Origin: Anaerotruncus rubiinfantis
Lineage (GTDB): Bacteria > Bacillota > Clostridia > Oscillospirales > Ruminococcaceae
Reading direction: 5' to 3'
Assembly (NCBI RefSeq): GCF_900078395.1
Contig: NZ_FKLA01000009.1
Coordinates: 285,305-349,304 of the forward strand
DNA length: 64,000 nt
Shown: positions 42,978 to 52,242 of the stretch, in pieces
Layout of the letters: every line of letters starts with the position of its first letter
Position numbering within the stretch: the stretch's first letter is position 1
Program-made: the position numbers and the translations under genes
Notes under the pieces: generated by a model
What the model saw: the letters and a program-made list of their open reading frames with translations, nothing else
Database searches by the model: none
What the model was told of the DNA's origin: nothing

Positions 42978-43328
42978 TCAATTCAATTCGTCGCGCGGGT
43001 AACAGACGAGCGTCACCCGGTTGGGCATGCAGACCGCCCGGTCGCCCGGGCTTTCGCACCAGCCCGCCTTCTCACAGATGTGGTCCGGGCAGGTCACGTT
43101 CACAAAACGGATCTTCCCGTCCAGCACCTCAAAACTGACCGGCTTTCCTTTCAGTGTGAAAACCTCATCCTTTGCGTGTGCGAGATCGATCCGCCGGACT
43201 TCCTGGGAATCCGCTGTAATCACCGCGATCGTGTCGCCGCCGCGCGGCCGGTACAGATAAAATCCCCACGCCGCGCAGGCAACGAGCAGTGCGGCGATGA
43301 GGACGATTTCAAATTTACGTATTTTCAT
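42978..43328 (-). CDS. NusG domain II-containing membrane-anchored protein
   Basis: A 116-residue protein with one N-terminal membrane helix (about 8-26) and an extracytoplasmic NusG_II-type beta domain. Conserved features are the TCPDHICEKAGWC segment and PNRVTLVC near the end. The family is widespread in Firmicutes, often next to redox genes, with no known function. Its ATG overlaps the stop of the upstream PHP gene (ATGA), so it belongs to the minus-strand hydrogenase-accessory operon as last gene. Confidence 0.85.
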   Translation of the reverse strand: MKIRKFEIVLIAALLVACAAWGFYLYRPRGGDTIAVITADSQEVRRIDLAHAKDEVFTLKGKPVSFEVLDGKIRFVNVTCPDHICEKAGWCESPGDRAVCMPNRVTLVCYPRDELN

Positions 43329-44035
43329 AAAAGCCTTGCCGCCAGTCCCGCGAAGTCAACCGTCTCCAGATGGATGCAGCGCTCGCGTTCGGCGATATCC
43401 TCCAAATAATGCGCGTCAGAGCTTGTGACAATATAATACCCTTCCTTGAGATCGGCATGTGCGCCGTCCCCGAAAAAAATGTCCGGCTTGGCAACCTCAA
43501 GCGTGCGAAAGCCGCATTCCGGCGGGATGAAACCCAGGTTCGAGAGCACGCTGTAGGAATTGCGGTCGACATGCGCCGGGTAACAAAGCCCGCCGTAGGA
43601 CTGCACCAGCGCGGGCACGTCGGAAATTTCGATCGTGGTCGCATTGACCAGGAGCTTTTTTACACTGCCCGCGACCGCATCGTTTTCATCCAGGATGAAC
43701 TGGTCGCCGAAAATGGACGGCTCATTGTCGATGTCCGCGAGCCGTTCGTACACATAGGAATCGAACGCCATGGCGTTTTCGAGCGTGGGAAACAGACAGA
43801 CCACATGGATTTCCTCCGCTGTGGTCAGCTCCATGCCGGGCAGCACCTGAAGGCCGCTGCCCTCGGCAGCCTTCAGGATCGCCGGGCAGTTTTTGCAGGA
43901 GTTGTGGTCGGTCAGCGCGATCAGGTCCAGTTCCTTCAAAAGCGACATGTTCAGGATGTTGTTGGGGGTCATGTCGTTGTCGCCGCAGGGCGACAGACAG
44001 GAATGGATGTGCAGATCGTAGAAAACCGGCTTCAC
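43325..44035 (-). CDS. PHP domain phosphoesterase
   Basis: A metal-dependent PHP-fold hydrolase (236 residues). Metal-binding motifs are visible: DLHIHSCLSPCG at residues 7-18, TDHN near 47, PGMELTTAEEIHV near 73, YPAHVDR near 147 and TSSDAH near 206. I chose GTG 44035, which overlaps the stop of the preceding gene by GTGA and follows GGGAG; the frame stays open to 44290 only through that gene. The substrate is unknown. Position within a DRTGG/hydrogenase set suggests a nucleotide or regulatory role (inference). Confidence 0.85.
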   Translation of the reverse strand: MKPVFYDLHIHSCLSPCGDNDMTPNNILNMSLLKELDLIALTDHNSCKNCPAILKAAEGSGLQVLPGMELTTAEEIHVVCLFPTLENAMAFDSYVYERLADIDNEPSIFGDQFILDENDAVAGSVKKLLVNATTIEISDVPALVQSYGGLCYPAHVDRNSYSVLSNLGFIPPECGFRTLEVAKPDIFFGDGAHADLKEGYYIVTSSDAHYLEDIAERERCIHLETVDFAGLAARLL

Positions 44036-44367
44036 GGATGGAGCTCCCGGTCGATCTCCCTTGCCGTATCGTAAACCGGCCGCGGTGAGGCAAGCACCGC
44101 GATGTCGTTCTGTTCGGCTTTCTGTTTCGCTTCGTCGTCGAACTGCGCGCCTTCGGCCAGCACCACACAGGCCACATCGGCCAAAAGCGCCACAGCCATC
44201 GCGTTGACATTCCCCATCACCGTCACCCAAGCGCTGTCCGCCGGGGCGCGTCCCATCACAAAACTCAATAAATCGCAGCAGTAGACGCATTCGATTTCCC
44301 GTCCGAGCGCCTCGCCTCCGGACAGGACCGAAAGCCCCAGCTTCTGCGCCGCCTGTTGTACCGTCAT
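44032..44367 (-). CDS. DRTGG domain protein (second copy)
   Basis: A 111-residue stand-alone DRTGG domain, a fold also found in phosphotransacetylase and CBS-domain pyrophosphatases and thought to bind a regulator. The pattern CVYCCDLLSFVMG, AWVTVMGNVNAMAVA and DVACVVLAEG matches a similar gene at 46164-46520 (SDMMSDVLAFVK, VLLTGLVNSQVVRTA, DMVCIVFVRG). The two are thus paralogues on either side of the kinase and hydrogenase-like genes. ATG 44367 lies 9 bases after the stop of the hydrogenase-like gene. Confidence 0.78.
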   Translation of the reverse strand: MTVQQAAQKLGLSVLSGGEALGREIECVYCCDLLSFVMGRAPADSAWVTVMGNVNAMAVALLADVACVVLAEGAQFDDEAKQKAEQNDIAVLASPRPVYDTAREIDRELHP

Positions 44368-44376
44368 CCGATCACC

Positions 44377-45705
44377 TCATTTGTCGTTCTGTTCGTCATC
44401 CACCGCCTCGGAGGGACGCGGCATGAATTTCGAGAGCCGGGAGAGGCCCTCCGCCATGGCACGCATTTCGTCGCGCAGCTTGAAGATGCAGGCCTCCTCA
44501 GTGGAAAACCCGCGCACGATATCCTCGGCCAGCGCCTTGCAGGACGGCGCGCCGCAAGAGCCGCAGTCCATGCCGTAGAGCCGGCCTTCGATCTCGCGCA
44601 TCTTGTTCATCTTTTCCATCGCGACCTTGAAGTTCTCATCGAGCTCGAGCACCGGCTCGTATTCGACCGGCGCGTCCCACTGATAAGGGGAGATTTCGTC
44701 GTCCGGCAGATGGTTGCAGGAAACCGGACGGTATTTGCGGATACGTTTGAGCTTGGCTTTGGCGACATACGGGTTCTCGACGGTCAGCACGCCGCCGACG
44801 CAGCCGCCGGAACAGGCGTTGAGCTCGACGAAATCGAGGTCGTAGAACTTCTCGTCCTCGAGATCCTCGAGGACGCGGATGACGTTTTCGATCCCGTCGG
44901 CGGCCAGATACCGCTCCTTGAGAGCGGCTGCCGCCTCTCCCCCGCTGCTGCCCCAGCCGATGCCCATCCGGCCAGCCTGGGTCAGATCGACCGTCTGCGG
45001 GACGTTTTTCATCAGCGAGATGAGCTTCGGGTAGACCTCGCGGATGGCGATCACCGCGTCGACCGCGCTTTTTTCCGCTCCGAGCGGCATCTTGACAGCC
45101 GTCACCTTGGCCGGGCAGGGGCTGATGAAGATGACGCCGATCTCCTCCGGCGCGAAGCCGGTCTTTTCCATCGCCGCTTTGCGCGCGAGCCGCGCGGCAA
45201 CCTCGATGGGCGCGTGCAGCGGCAGGACGTTGTCAATGAGTTCCGGGAAGCGCACCCGGATGAGCCGCAGGACAGCCGGACAGGCGGAGGAAATGACCGG
45301 CCGCTTGACATCGGGCCGGGCCATATATTTGCGGGTTGCGTCCGAAACGAGCTCGGCCGCCCGCGCGACCTCAAACACCTCGTCGAACCCCATCATCTGC
45401 AAAGCGCCGAGGATGATGTCGATGTCGTCAAGGTTGTTGAACTGCCCATAGAGGGCGGGCGCGGGGAGCGCCACCTTGTATTTATAGGTATCCATGACCG
45501 AAAGCGGGTCAAAGATGGCCTGTTTCGCGTGGTGCGGGCAGACGCGGATGCACTCGCCGCAGTCGATGCAGCGCTCCTTGATGATGCGCGCCTTACCTTC
45601 CCGCACCCGGATCGCTTCGGTCGGGCAGCGTTTGACACAGTTGATGCAGCCGTGGCATTTGTCACGGTCGAGCGTCACCGAATGGAAAAAATTTGCCTTG
45701 TTCAT
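44377..45705 (-). CDS. HsfB-like [FeFe]-hydrogenase homologue (putative sensor)
   Basis: A 442-residue iron-sulfur protein. Two ferredoxin-type clusters lie at Cys 17/20/23/27 and 46/49/52/56. A hydrogenase large-subunit domain (about 75-320) follows, then a C-terminal CGSCGAPSC cluster motif near 381. The four H-cluster-type cysteines can be placed at SSACP (142), SPCPAK (197) and ACSGGC (298, 302). The proton-relay Cys before 142 is Ala, and the canonical L3 ending is altered. This resembles sensory or HsfB-type homologues rather than a production enzyme. ATG 45705 follows AAGGAG. Confidence 0.8.
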   Translation of the reverse strand: MNKANFFHSVTLDRDKCHGCINCVKRCPTEAIRVREGKARIIKERCIDCGECIRVCPHHAKQAIFDPLSVMDTYKYKVALPAPALYGQFNNLDDIDIILGALQMMGFDEVFEVARAAELVSDATRKYMARPDVKRPVISSACPAVLRLIRVRFPELIDNVLPLHAPIEVAARLARKAAMEKTGFAPEEIGVIFISPCPAKVTAVKMPLGAEKSAVDAVIAIREVYPKLISLMKNVPQTVDLTQAGRMGIGWGSSGGEAAAALKERYLAADGIENVIRVLEDLEDEKFYDLDFVELNACSGGCVGGVLTVENPYVAKAKLKRIRKYRPVSCNHLPDDEISPYQWDAPVEYEPVLELDENFKVAMEKMNKMREIEGRLYGMDCGSCGAPSCKALAEDIVRGFSTEEACIFKLRDEMRAMAEGLSRLSKFMPRPSEAVDDEQNDK

Positions 45706-45745
45706 CGCAATCTCCTTCACAGGAGCGTTGGGATGGCGCCGGGGT

Positions 45746-46171
45746 CTAGGCCACGTGAACCTTCATGTCCACGGTGGTGCCTTCTCCCACTACGCTTTGT
45801 ATCTCCATCTCATCGCTGTATTTTTTCATATTGGGCAGTCCCATACCTGCGCCGAACCCAAGGTTGCGCACGCTTTCGGGCGCGGTGGACCAGCCTTCCT
45901 GCATGGCAAGGCTGATGTCCTTGATGCCGGGGCCGTGGTCGACCAGAGACATGGTGATGCATTCGGGGGAAATCTCCACCGTGATATGCCCGCCGCCGCC
46001 ATGGATGACCATGTTGATTTCCCCTTCATACATCGCAATGGCTACCTTGCGCACCACGTTCGAATGCAGGCCCAGCTTTTTGAGCACCGCCTTGACGTCG
46101 CTGGAGGCCTCGCCCGCACGGGTGAAGTCATCGCCGGGCACGTCGTATTCGAGCTTGATTACCTCAGACAT
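45746..46171 (-). CDS. RsbW-like ATP-binding protein (anti-sigma/serine kinase type)
   Basis: A 141-residue GHKL ATPase domain with N-box EGEINMVIH, G1 box DHGPGI and a GFGAGMGLPNMKKYSD G2 region, the pattern of RsbW/SpoIIAB-type kinases. Starts ATG 46171, overlapping the upstream DRTGG stop (ATGTCTGA); a GTG at 46180 is an alternative. No partner anti-anti-sigma or sigma factor gene is adjacent. Its place between a DRTGG gene and the hydrogenase homologue suggests it relays a redox or metabolite signal (inference). Confidence 0.82.
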   Translation of the reverse strand: MSEVIKLEYDVPGDDFTRAGEASSDVKAVLKKLGLHSNVVRKVAIAMYEGEINMVIHGGGGHITVEISPECITMSLVDHGPGIKDISLAMQEGWSTAPESVRNLGFGAGMGLPNMKKYSDEMEIQSVVGEGTTVDMKVHVA

Positions 46172-46520
46172 CGCTTTCACAACCGCCTCTCAATCCATTG
46201 CTGTAAAGCAGCCCGCAGGCCGCGAACATCCGGTATGGGGTGGTCATCACCGCGATACCGCGTTCCTGCGCGAGGTCGATGATCGCCTGGTCGGGCTGCT
46301 TTCCGCGCACAAAGACGATGCAGACCATGTCCATCATTTCGGCGGTGCGCACCACCTGGGAATTCACAAGCCCGGTGAGCAGCACGCTCTGGTCCTTGAC
46401 AAAAGCCAGTACGTCGCTCATCATATCGCTGCCGCAGGCGGTGTGCACTTCGGCGCCGAGGCCGTCGCCCTCACAGAGGACGTCCGCCTTTAAAATTTCC
46501 TTGATATCCTGAACTGTCAT
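46164..46520 (-). CDS. DRTGG domain protein (first copy)
   Basis: A 118-residue DRTGG-domain protein, the first gene of the minus-strand hydrogenase-accessory operon, with ATG 46520 behind AAAGGAG. It begins MTVQDIKEILKADVLCEGDG and is a paralogue of the gene at 44032. The next gene overlaps its end by 8 bases. Likely a ligand-binding regulator; no catalytic motif is visible. Confidence 0.78.
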   Translation of the reverse strand: MTVQDIKEILKADVLCEGDGLGAEVHTACGSDMMSDVLAFVKDQSVLLTGLVNSQVVRTAEMMDMVCIVFVRGKQPDQAIIDLAQERGIAVMTTPYRMFAACGLLYSNGLRGGCESDV

Positions 46521-46875
46521 AGAGGATACTCCTTTCAAGATGTTGCATGGGGCTGGCTGTTTGTCCTTTCCGACAAATATTTACCCCTGCATTATAACAT
46601 TTTGTTTAATTTTGTGCAATGGATAAACGGCACCAATCGGGTTTTCAAAAGCTGTATAATCTGCACGCGCCCACGATGTATTTTGTGGGAAAGCGGGTGA
46701 AAAAGCCGGCGCATGAAAATCAAAACGGCCGCGGCAGAGCCGCACGGCCATTTTGGATTGCGGAGCAATAAAAAATATACATGGCTGCTCAAAAATATTT
46801 TGGCATTAACGCCGAATAAAGAAAAAACACCACAAATATTTTGTATTTTTCCAACAGAAAAACATGTAAAAGATC
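46521..46875. other. Intergenic region between divergent hydrogenase operons
   Basis: No gene is seen. ATTATA at 46591-46596 reads TATAAT on the minus strand and could be the -10 of the accessory operon, with a weak -35 (TTGCAC) 17 bases upstream. A strong hairpin at 46722-46754 (AAAACGGCCG with CGGCC-TTTT) could act as a terminator or insulator between the two divergent promoters. Confidence 0.4.
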
Positions 46876-46904
46876 TGGACGGCCATATCAATATCTGTTA
46901 TAAT
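46876..46904 (+). promoter_or_regulatory. Promoter of the hydrogenase operon
   Basis: TGGACG, a 17-base spacer and perfect TATAAT. The transcript leader is about 165 bases long. Confidence 0.65.
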
Positions 46905-46912
46905 TGTAACAA
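46895..46912. promoter_or_regulatory. Rex-like operator over the hydrogenase -10 element
   Basis: CTGTTATAATTGTAACAA matches the clostridial Rex consensus TTGTTAANNNNTTAACAA at 11 of 14 defined positions and is nearly palindromic. It covers the -10 element, where a repressor would block transcription. Rex senses the NADH/NAD+ ratio, which fits an NADH-oxidising hydrogenase. Confidence 0.6.
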
Positions 46913-47028
46913 TTAAGCTGGATGCGTGCGCGTAGGCAATGTTTGCCTGTATGGATATCCTGATGTCGTTCCCGCGGACACCTGTGATTCGGCCAATTCC
47001 CGGCCGCGGTTTCCGGAGGAGTTTTTAT

Positions 47029-47070
47029 ATGATATCCGGTGCGCGCACCGCCAATTATTCAAGGAGGTAA
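47029..47070 (+). CDS. Candidate 13-residue leader peptide before hydC
   Basis: ATG 47029 has an excellent GGAGGAG seven bases upstream and encodes MISGARTANYSRR. Its TAA stop lies within AAGGAGGTAA, the ribosome site of the next gene. Translation of this short frame would place a terminating ribosome on the hydC start region. It is too short for ordinary gene calling; coding is inferred from the ribosome site and stop position only. Confidence 0.4.
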   Translation: MISGARTANYSRR

Positions 47071-47077
47071 AGACTAG

Positions 47078-47575
47078 ATGGCGAACACCAAAACGGTCGT
47101 ACCTTTCAAAGGGACGCCGGAACAGGAAGAGAAGCTCAAGGCGCTCATGGCACAGCACAGGGGAGAAAAGGGAGCGCTCATGCCGGTGATGCAGGGTGCG
47201 CAGGAGATCTATGGCTATCTGCCAATCGAAGTGCAGAAGATGATTTCCGAAGGCATGGATATTCCGCTGGAAGAGATCTACGGCGTGGCCACATTCTACG
47301 CGCAGTTCACCCTCAACCCGAAGGGCGAGCACAAGATTTCGGTCTGCCTGGGAACGGCCTGCTATGTCAAGGGCGCGGGCGATATCTTCAACAAGCTCTC
47401 AGAGAAGCTCGGGATTTCGAGCGGCGGATGCACTCCGGACGGAAAATTCAGTTTGGACGCCTGCCGCTGTGTCGGCGCATGCGGGCTTGCTCCGGTCATG
47501 ATGATCGACGATGAGGTCTATGGCCGGCTGACGGTTGATGAGATCGATTCGATCCTGGCGAAATACGGCGCCTGA
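47078..47575 (+). CDS. hydC: NuoE-like [2Fe-2S] subunit of NADH-dependent hydrogenase
   Basis: A 165-residue thioredoxin-fold [2Fe-2S] protein of the NuoE/HydC type. Cluster ligands are CLGTAC near residue 90 and CRCVGACG near 128, with the typical MPVMQGAQEIYGYLP and ATFYAQFTLNPKGEH segments before. It is the small electron-transfer subunit that docks on the NuoF-like HydB. AAGGAGG precedes ATG 47078. First full gene of the plus-strand hydrogenase operon. Confidence 0.93.
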   Translation: MANTKTVVPFKGTPEQEEKLKALMAQHRGEKGALMPVMQGAQEIYGYLPIEVQKMISEGMDIPLEEIYGVATFYAQFTLNPKGEHKISVCLGTACYVKGAGDIFNKLSEKLGISSGGCTPDGKFSLDACRCVGACGLAPVMMIDDEVYGRLTVDEIDSILAKYGA

Positions 47576-47580
47576 GCGTG

Positions 47581-48129
47581 ATGCAGGAACTGTCGCTGAA
47601 TGTGCTGGATATCGCGCAGAATTCGGTGCGCGCAAAGGCGGATCTCATTGAAATCACGGTGGATGAACAGCCAGGGAAAGACCTTCTCACCATCACGATC
47701 GCGGACAACGGCTGTGGGATGAGCGCCGAACAGGTACATAAAGTGATCGACCCGTTTTTTACCACCCGCACGACCAGAAAGGTCGGGCTGGGCGTGCCGT
47801 TTCTCAAAATGGCGGCGGAGATGACGGGCGGGACGCTTGCAATCGACTCCAAAGTGAATGTGGGGACGACGGTAACAGCCACATTTGGGCTGACCCACAT
47901 CGACCGGATGCCCTTGGGGGACATGGCGGGGACAATCAGCTCGCTGGTTCAGTGCAATCCGGATATTGATTTCGTCTATACCTACCGCCGCGGGGAACAG
48001 GCATTTGCGGCGGATACACGGGAGTTCCGGCAGGTGCTCGCGGGCGTGCCGCTTTCCAATCCGGAAGTGGTGGGATTCATCAGTTCGTTCATCCGGGAGA
48101 ACATGACGGAAATCCAGGGGAATGGATAA
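47581..48129 (+). CDS. GHKL ATP-binding protein in the hydrogenase operon
   Basis: A 182-residue protein with a histidine-kinase-type ATPase domain: N-box LNVLDIAQNSVRA, G1 ADNGCGM, an FFTTR F-box and GLGVPFLKMAAE G2. There is no His phosphorylation domain, so it is either an anti-sigma-like kinase or a regulatory ATPase. It starts 5 bases after the hydC stop without a clear ribosome site, so it is likely translated by coupling; GTG 47578 is an alternative start. Its presence within hydABC operons recurs in Clostridia, with no known function. Confidence 0.8.
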   Translation: MQELSLNVLDIAQNSVRAKADLIEITVDEQPGKDLLTITIADNGCGMSAEQVHKVIDPFFTTRTTRKVGLGVPFLKMAAEMTGGTLAIDSKVNVGTTVTATFGLTHIDRMPLGDMAGTISSLVQCNPDIDFVYTYRRGEQAFAADTREFRQVLAGVPLSNPEVVGFISSFIRENMTEIQGNG

Positions 48130-48169
48130 CCAGGCAATAAGCGTATTTGTGGATGGAGGATAACAGATT

Positions 48170-48547
48170 ATGAAAAGTTTAGCGGAGCTTCAAGCTCTCA
48201 GGGACAAAGTGAAAAGCAATATGGGCATCCGGGAGGATGACACAGGCAACACCCGTGTCGTGGTCGGCATGGCAACCTGCGGAATCGCCGCGGGCGCACG
48301 CCCTGTGTTGCAGGCGTTCACCGAGGAGGTCGCCAAACGCAATCTCCAGAACGTCACCATCGCACAGACCGGCTGTATCGGCATCTGTCAGTATGAGCCG
48401 GTTGTGGAGATCATGGAACCCGGCAAGGAAAAGGTCACCTATGTAAAAATGACTGCGGAAAAAGCTGCGCAGGTGGTTGCGAACCATCTGGTAAACGGCA
48501 ACGTCATGACCGAATACACCATCGGCGCTGTCGCGCAGAAAGCATAA
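48170..48547 (+). CDS. [2Fe-2S] thioredoxin-like ferredoxin subunit
   Basis: A 125-residue ferredoxin domain protein of the NuoE C-terminal/HydD type. Cluster ligands are MATCGIAAGA (about 37) and TGCIGICQYEP (about 68-73). An N-terminal helix precedes them. It follows GGAGGATAA and sits between the GHKL protein and the NuoF-like subunit. A similar domain is also fused to the N-terminus of the NuoF-like protein, so this may be an additional electron carrier of the complex. Confidence 0.85.
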   Translation: MKSLAELQALRDKVKSNMGIREDDTGNTRVVVGMATCGIAAGARPVLQAFTEEVAKRNLQNVTIAQTGCIGICQYEPVVEIMEPGKEKVTYVKMTAEKAAQVVANHLVNGNVMTEYTIGAVAQKA

Positions 48548-48566
48548 ATGAAGGAGGAGACACATC

Positions 48567-50354
<1,788 letters not shown>

Positions 50355-50373
50355 GAAAGGAGTGTACCTAAAG

Positions 50374-52116
50374 ATGGAAATGGTAAATATCAAAATTAAC
50401 GGTATGCCCTTGTCCGTGCCGAAGAATAGTACAATTCTCGAAGCCGCAAGAAGTGCCGGCATTCAGATTCCCACCCTGTGCTACCTCAAGGAGATCAACG
50501 AGATCGGCGCCTGCCGGATCTGTGTTGTCGAAGTCAAGGGCGCAAGGACCCTTGTGACCGCCTGCGTGTACCCGGTTTCGGAGGGCATGGAGATCACCAC
50601 CAACTCCCAGAAGGTGTTTGAAGCCCGCAAAACCACCCTGGAGCTGATCCTCTCGACCCACAAGAAGGAGTGCCTGACCTGCGTGCGCGCGGACAACTGC
50701 GAACTGCAGAAGCTCTGCCACGACTTCAAGGTTGACGACCAGGATAAATACGCCGGCATCAACCCCACCTATCCGGTGGACGATTCCGCGGTGCATATGT
50801 TCCGCGATGACAACAAATGCATTCTCTGCCGCCGCTGCGTGGCTGCCTGCGCCAAATGGCAGGGCATCGGGGTCATCGGCCCGAACGAGCGCGGTTTCAA
50901 CACCCATATCGGCTGCGCGTTCGAGCAGAACCTCGATGAGGTGGCCTGCGTTTCCTGCGGACAGTGTATCGTCGTCTGCCCGACCGGCGCCATCGCGGAG
51001 AAGGATCAGACCCAGGAGGTCTGGGATGCGCTGGGCGATCCCCAAAAACATGTCATTGTGCAGACCGCGCCTTCGATCCGCGCCACTCTGGGCGAAGCGT
51101 TCGGCAATCCGGTTGGCACCAATGTTGAAGGCAAGATGGTCGCAGCCCTGCGCCGACTCGGATTCGAGAAGGTGTTCGACACCGACCTCGCGGCCGACAT
51201 GACCATCGTCGAAGAAGCCCATGAGTTTGTTGAGCGCGTGACGGGCGGCGGCGTGCTGCCGATGATCACCTCCTGCTCGCCGGGCTGGGTCAACTACTGC
51301 GAGCACTACTTCCCCGACCAGCTGGCGCACCTGTCGACCTGCAAATCGCCGCAGCAGATGTTCGGCGCCACGGTCAAGACCTGGTACGCGAAAAAGATGG
51401 GTTGGGACCCGAAGGATATCTATGTAGTGGGTATCATGCCCTGCACCGCGAAAAAGTCCGAGGTCAAACGTCCGGACGAGGACGCCGCGGGCGTGCCCGA
51501 TGTGGACGTTTCCCTGACCACCCGCGAACTTGCGCGGATGATCAATCGTGCGGGCATTCAGTTCAATGATCTGCCGGATGAGCAGTTTGACAGCCCGCTG
51601 GGCGAATCGACCGGCGCGGCGGTCATCTTCGGCGCGACCGGCGGCGTTATGGAAGCGGCGCTGCGCACCGCGGCAGAATGGGTTGGCGGCAAACCGCTCG
51701 GCGATGTCAAGTTCCAGGAAGTCCGCGGCACCGACGGTATCAAGGAAGCCACCTATCAGGTGGGCGACCTCGAAGTCAAGGTTGCGGTTGCGTCCGGTCT
51801 TGCGAACGCAAAGGTCATCATGGAAAAGATTCGCTCCGGCGAAGCCCCGTGGCATTTCGTTGAAATTATGGCCTGCCCGGGCGGCTGCGTCAACGGCGGC
51901 GGCCAGCCGGTACAGCCGGCGAGCGTGCGCAACTTCGTGGACCTGAAGGCGCTGCGCGCCAAAGCGCTCTACGATGCGGATGAGAATATGCCGATGCGCA
52001 AATCCCACGAGAACCCCTCGCTGCTCAAGATCTACGAGGAATATTTTGGGGAGTTCGGTTCGCATACCGCGCACGAAGTGCTGCATACCTCCTATGTCCC
52101 GAAGGACAGATTCTAA
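50374..52116 (+). CDS. hydA: NADH-dependent [FeFe] hydrogenase catalytic subunit
   Basis: The H2-forming subunit (580 residues). It has an N-terminal [2Fe-2S] domain (Cys 36/47/50/64), a His/Cys cluster (THKKECLTCVRADNC), two [4Fe-4S] clusters (CILCRRCVAAC; CVSCGQCIVVC) and the H-cluster domain. The catalytic motifs are TSCSPGW (Cys 301), MPCTAKKSE (Cys 357) and MACPGGCVNGGGQP (Cys 501/505). A C-terminal small-subunit-like tail ends LHTSYVPKDRF. The L1 motif has Ser where TSCCP-type enzymes have the second Cys, see findings. ATG 50374 follows AAAGGAG. It is last in the operon, before a terminator. Confidence 0.96.
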   Translation: MEMVNIKINGMPLSVPKNSTILEAARSAGIQIPTLCYLKEINEIGACRICVVEVKGARTLVTACVYPVSEGMEITTNSQKVFEARKTTLELILSTHKKECLTCVRADNCELQKLCHDFKVDDQDKYAGINPTYPVDDSAVHMFRDDNKCILCRRCVAACAKWQGIGVIGPNERGFNTHIGCAFEQNLDEVACVSCGQCIVVCPTGAIAEKDQTQEVWDALGDPQKHVIVQTAPSIRATLGEAFGNPVGTNVEGKMVAALRRLGFEKVFDTDLAADMTIVEEAHEFVERVTGGGVLPMITSCSPGWVNYCEHYFPDQLAHLSTCKSPQQMFGATVKTWYAKKMGWDPKDIYVVGIMPCTAKKSEVKRPDEDAAGVPDVDVSLTTRELARMINRAGIQFNDLPDEQFDSPLGESTGAAVIFGATGGVMEAALRTAAEWVGGKPLGDVKFQEVRGTDGIKEATYQVGDLEVKVAVASGLANAKVIMEKIRSGEAPWHFVEIMACPGGCVNGGGQPVQPASVRNFVDLKALRAKALYDADENMPMRKSHENPSLLKIYEEYFGEFGSHTAHEVLHTSYVPKDRF

Positions 52117-52124
52117 AAACAAAA

Positions 52125-52161
52125 CGGCGTCCGCAAACATGCGGGCGCCGCTGTTTTTTTG
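52125..52161 (+). terminator. Terminator of the hydrogenase operon
   Basis: CGGCGTCCGC pairs with GCGGGCGCCG (one G-T pair) around AAACAT, followed by CTGTTTTTTTG. Confidence 0.88.
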
Positions 52162-52190
52162 TAAAAAGGGCTTTTAGTATCCAAAACGCC

Positions 52191-52199
52191 TGCTATAAT
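52191..52199 (+). promoter_or_regulatory. Extended -10 promoter of trmO
   Basis: TGCTATAAT is a perfect extended -10; no good -35 is seen. It lies 44 bases before ATG 52243. Confidence 0.55.
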
Positions 52200-52242
52200 G
52201 GAATTACGGCGCCGTAAATAAACCGGAAAGAAGGCTTTATTT

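Noticed and set aside
46926..47189. 87-codon open frame in the hydrogenase leader
   Set aside because: It has no ribosome site, overlaps hydC in another frame and shows no family features; the 13-codon frame at 47029 is better supported.
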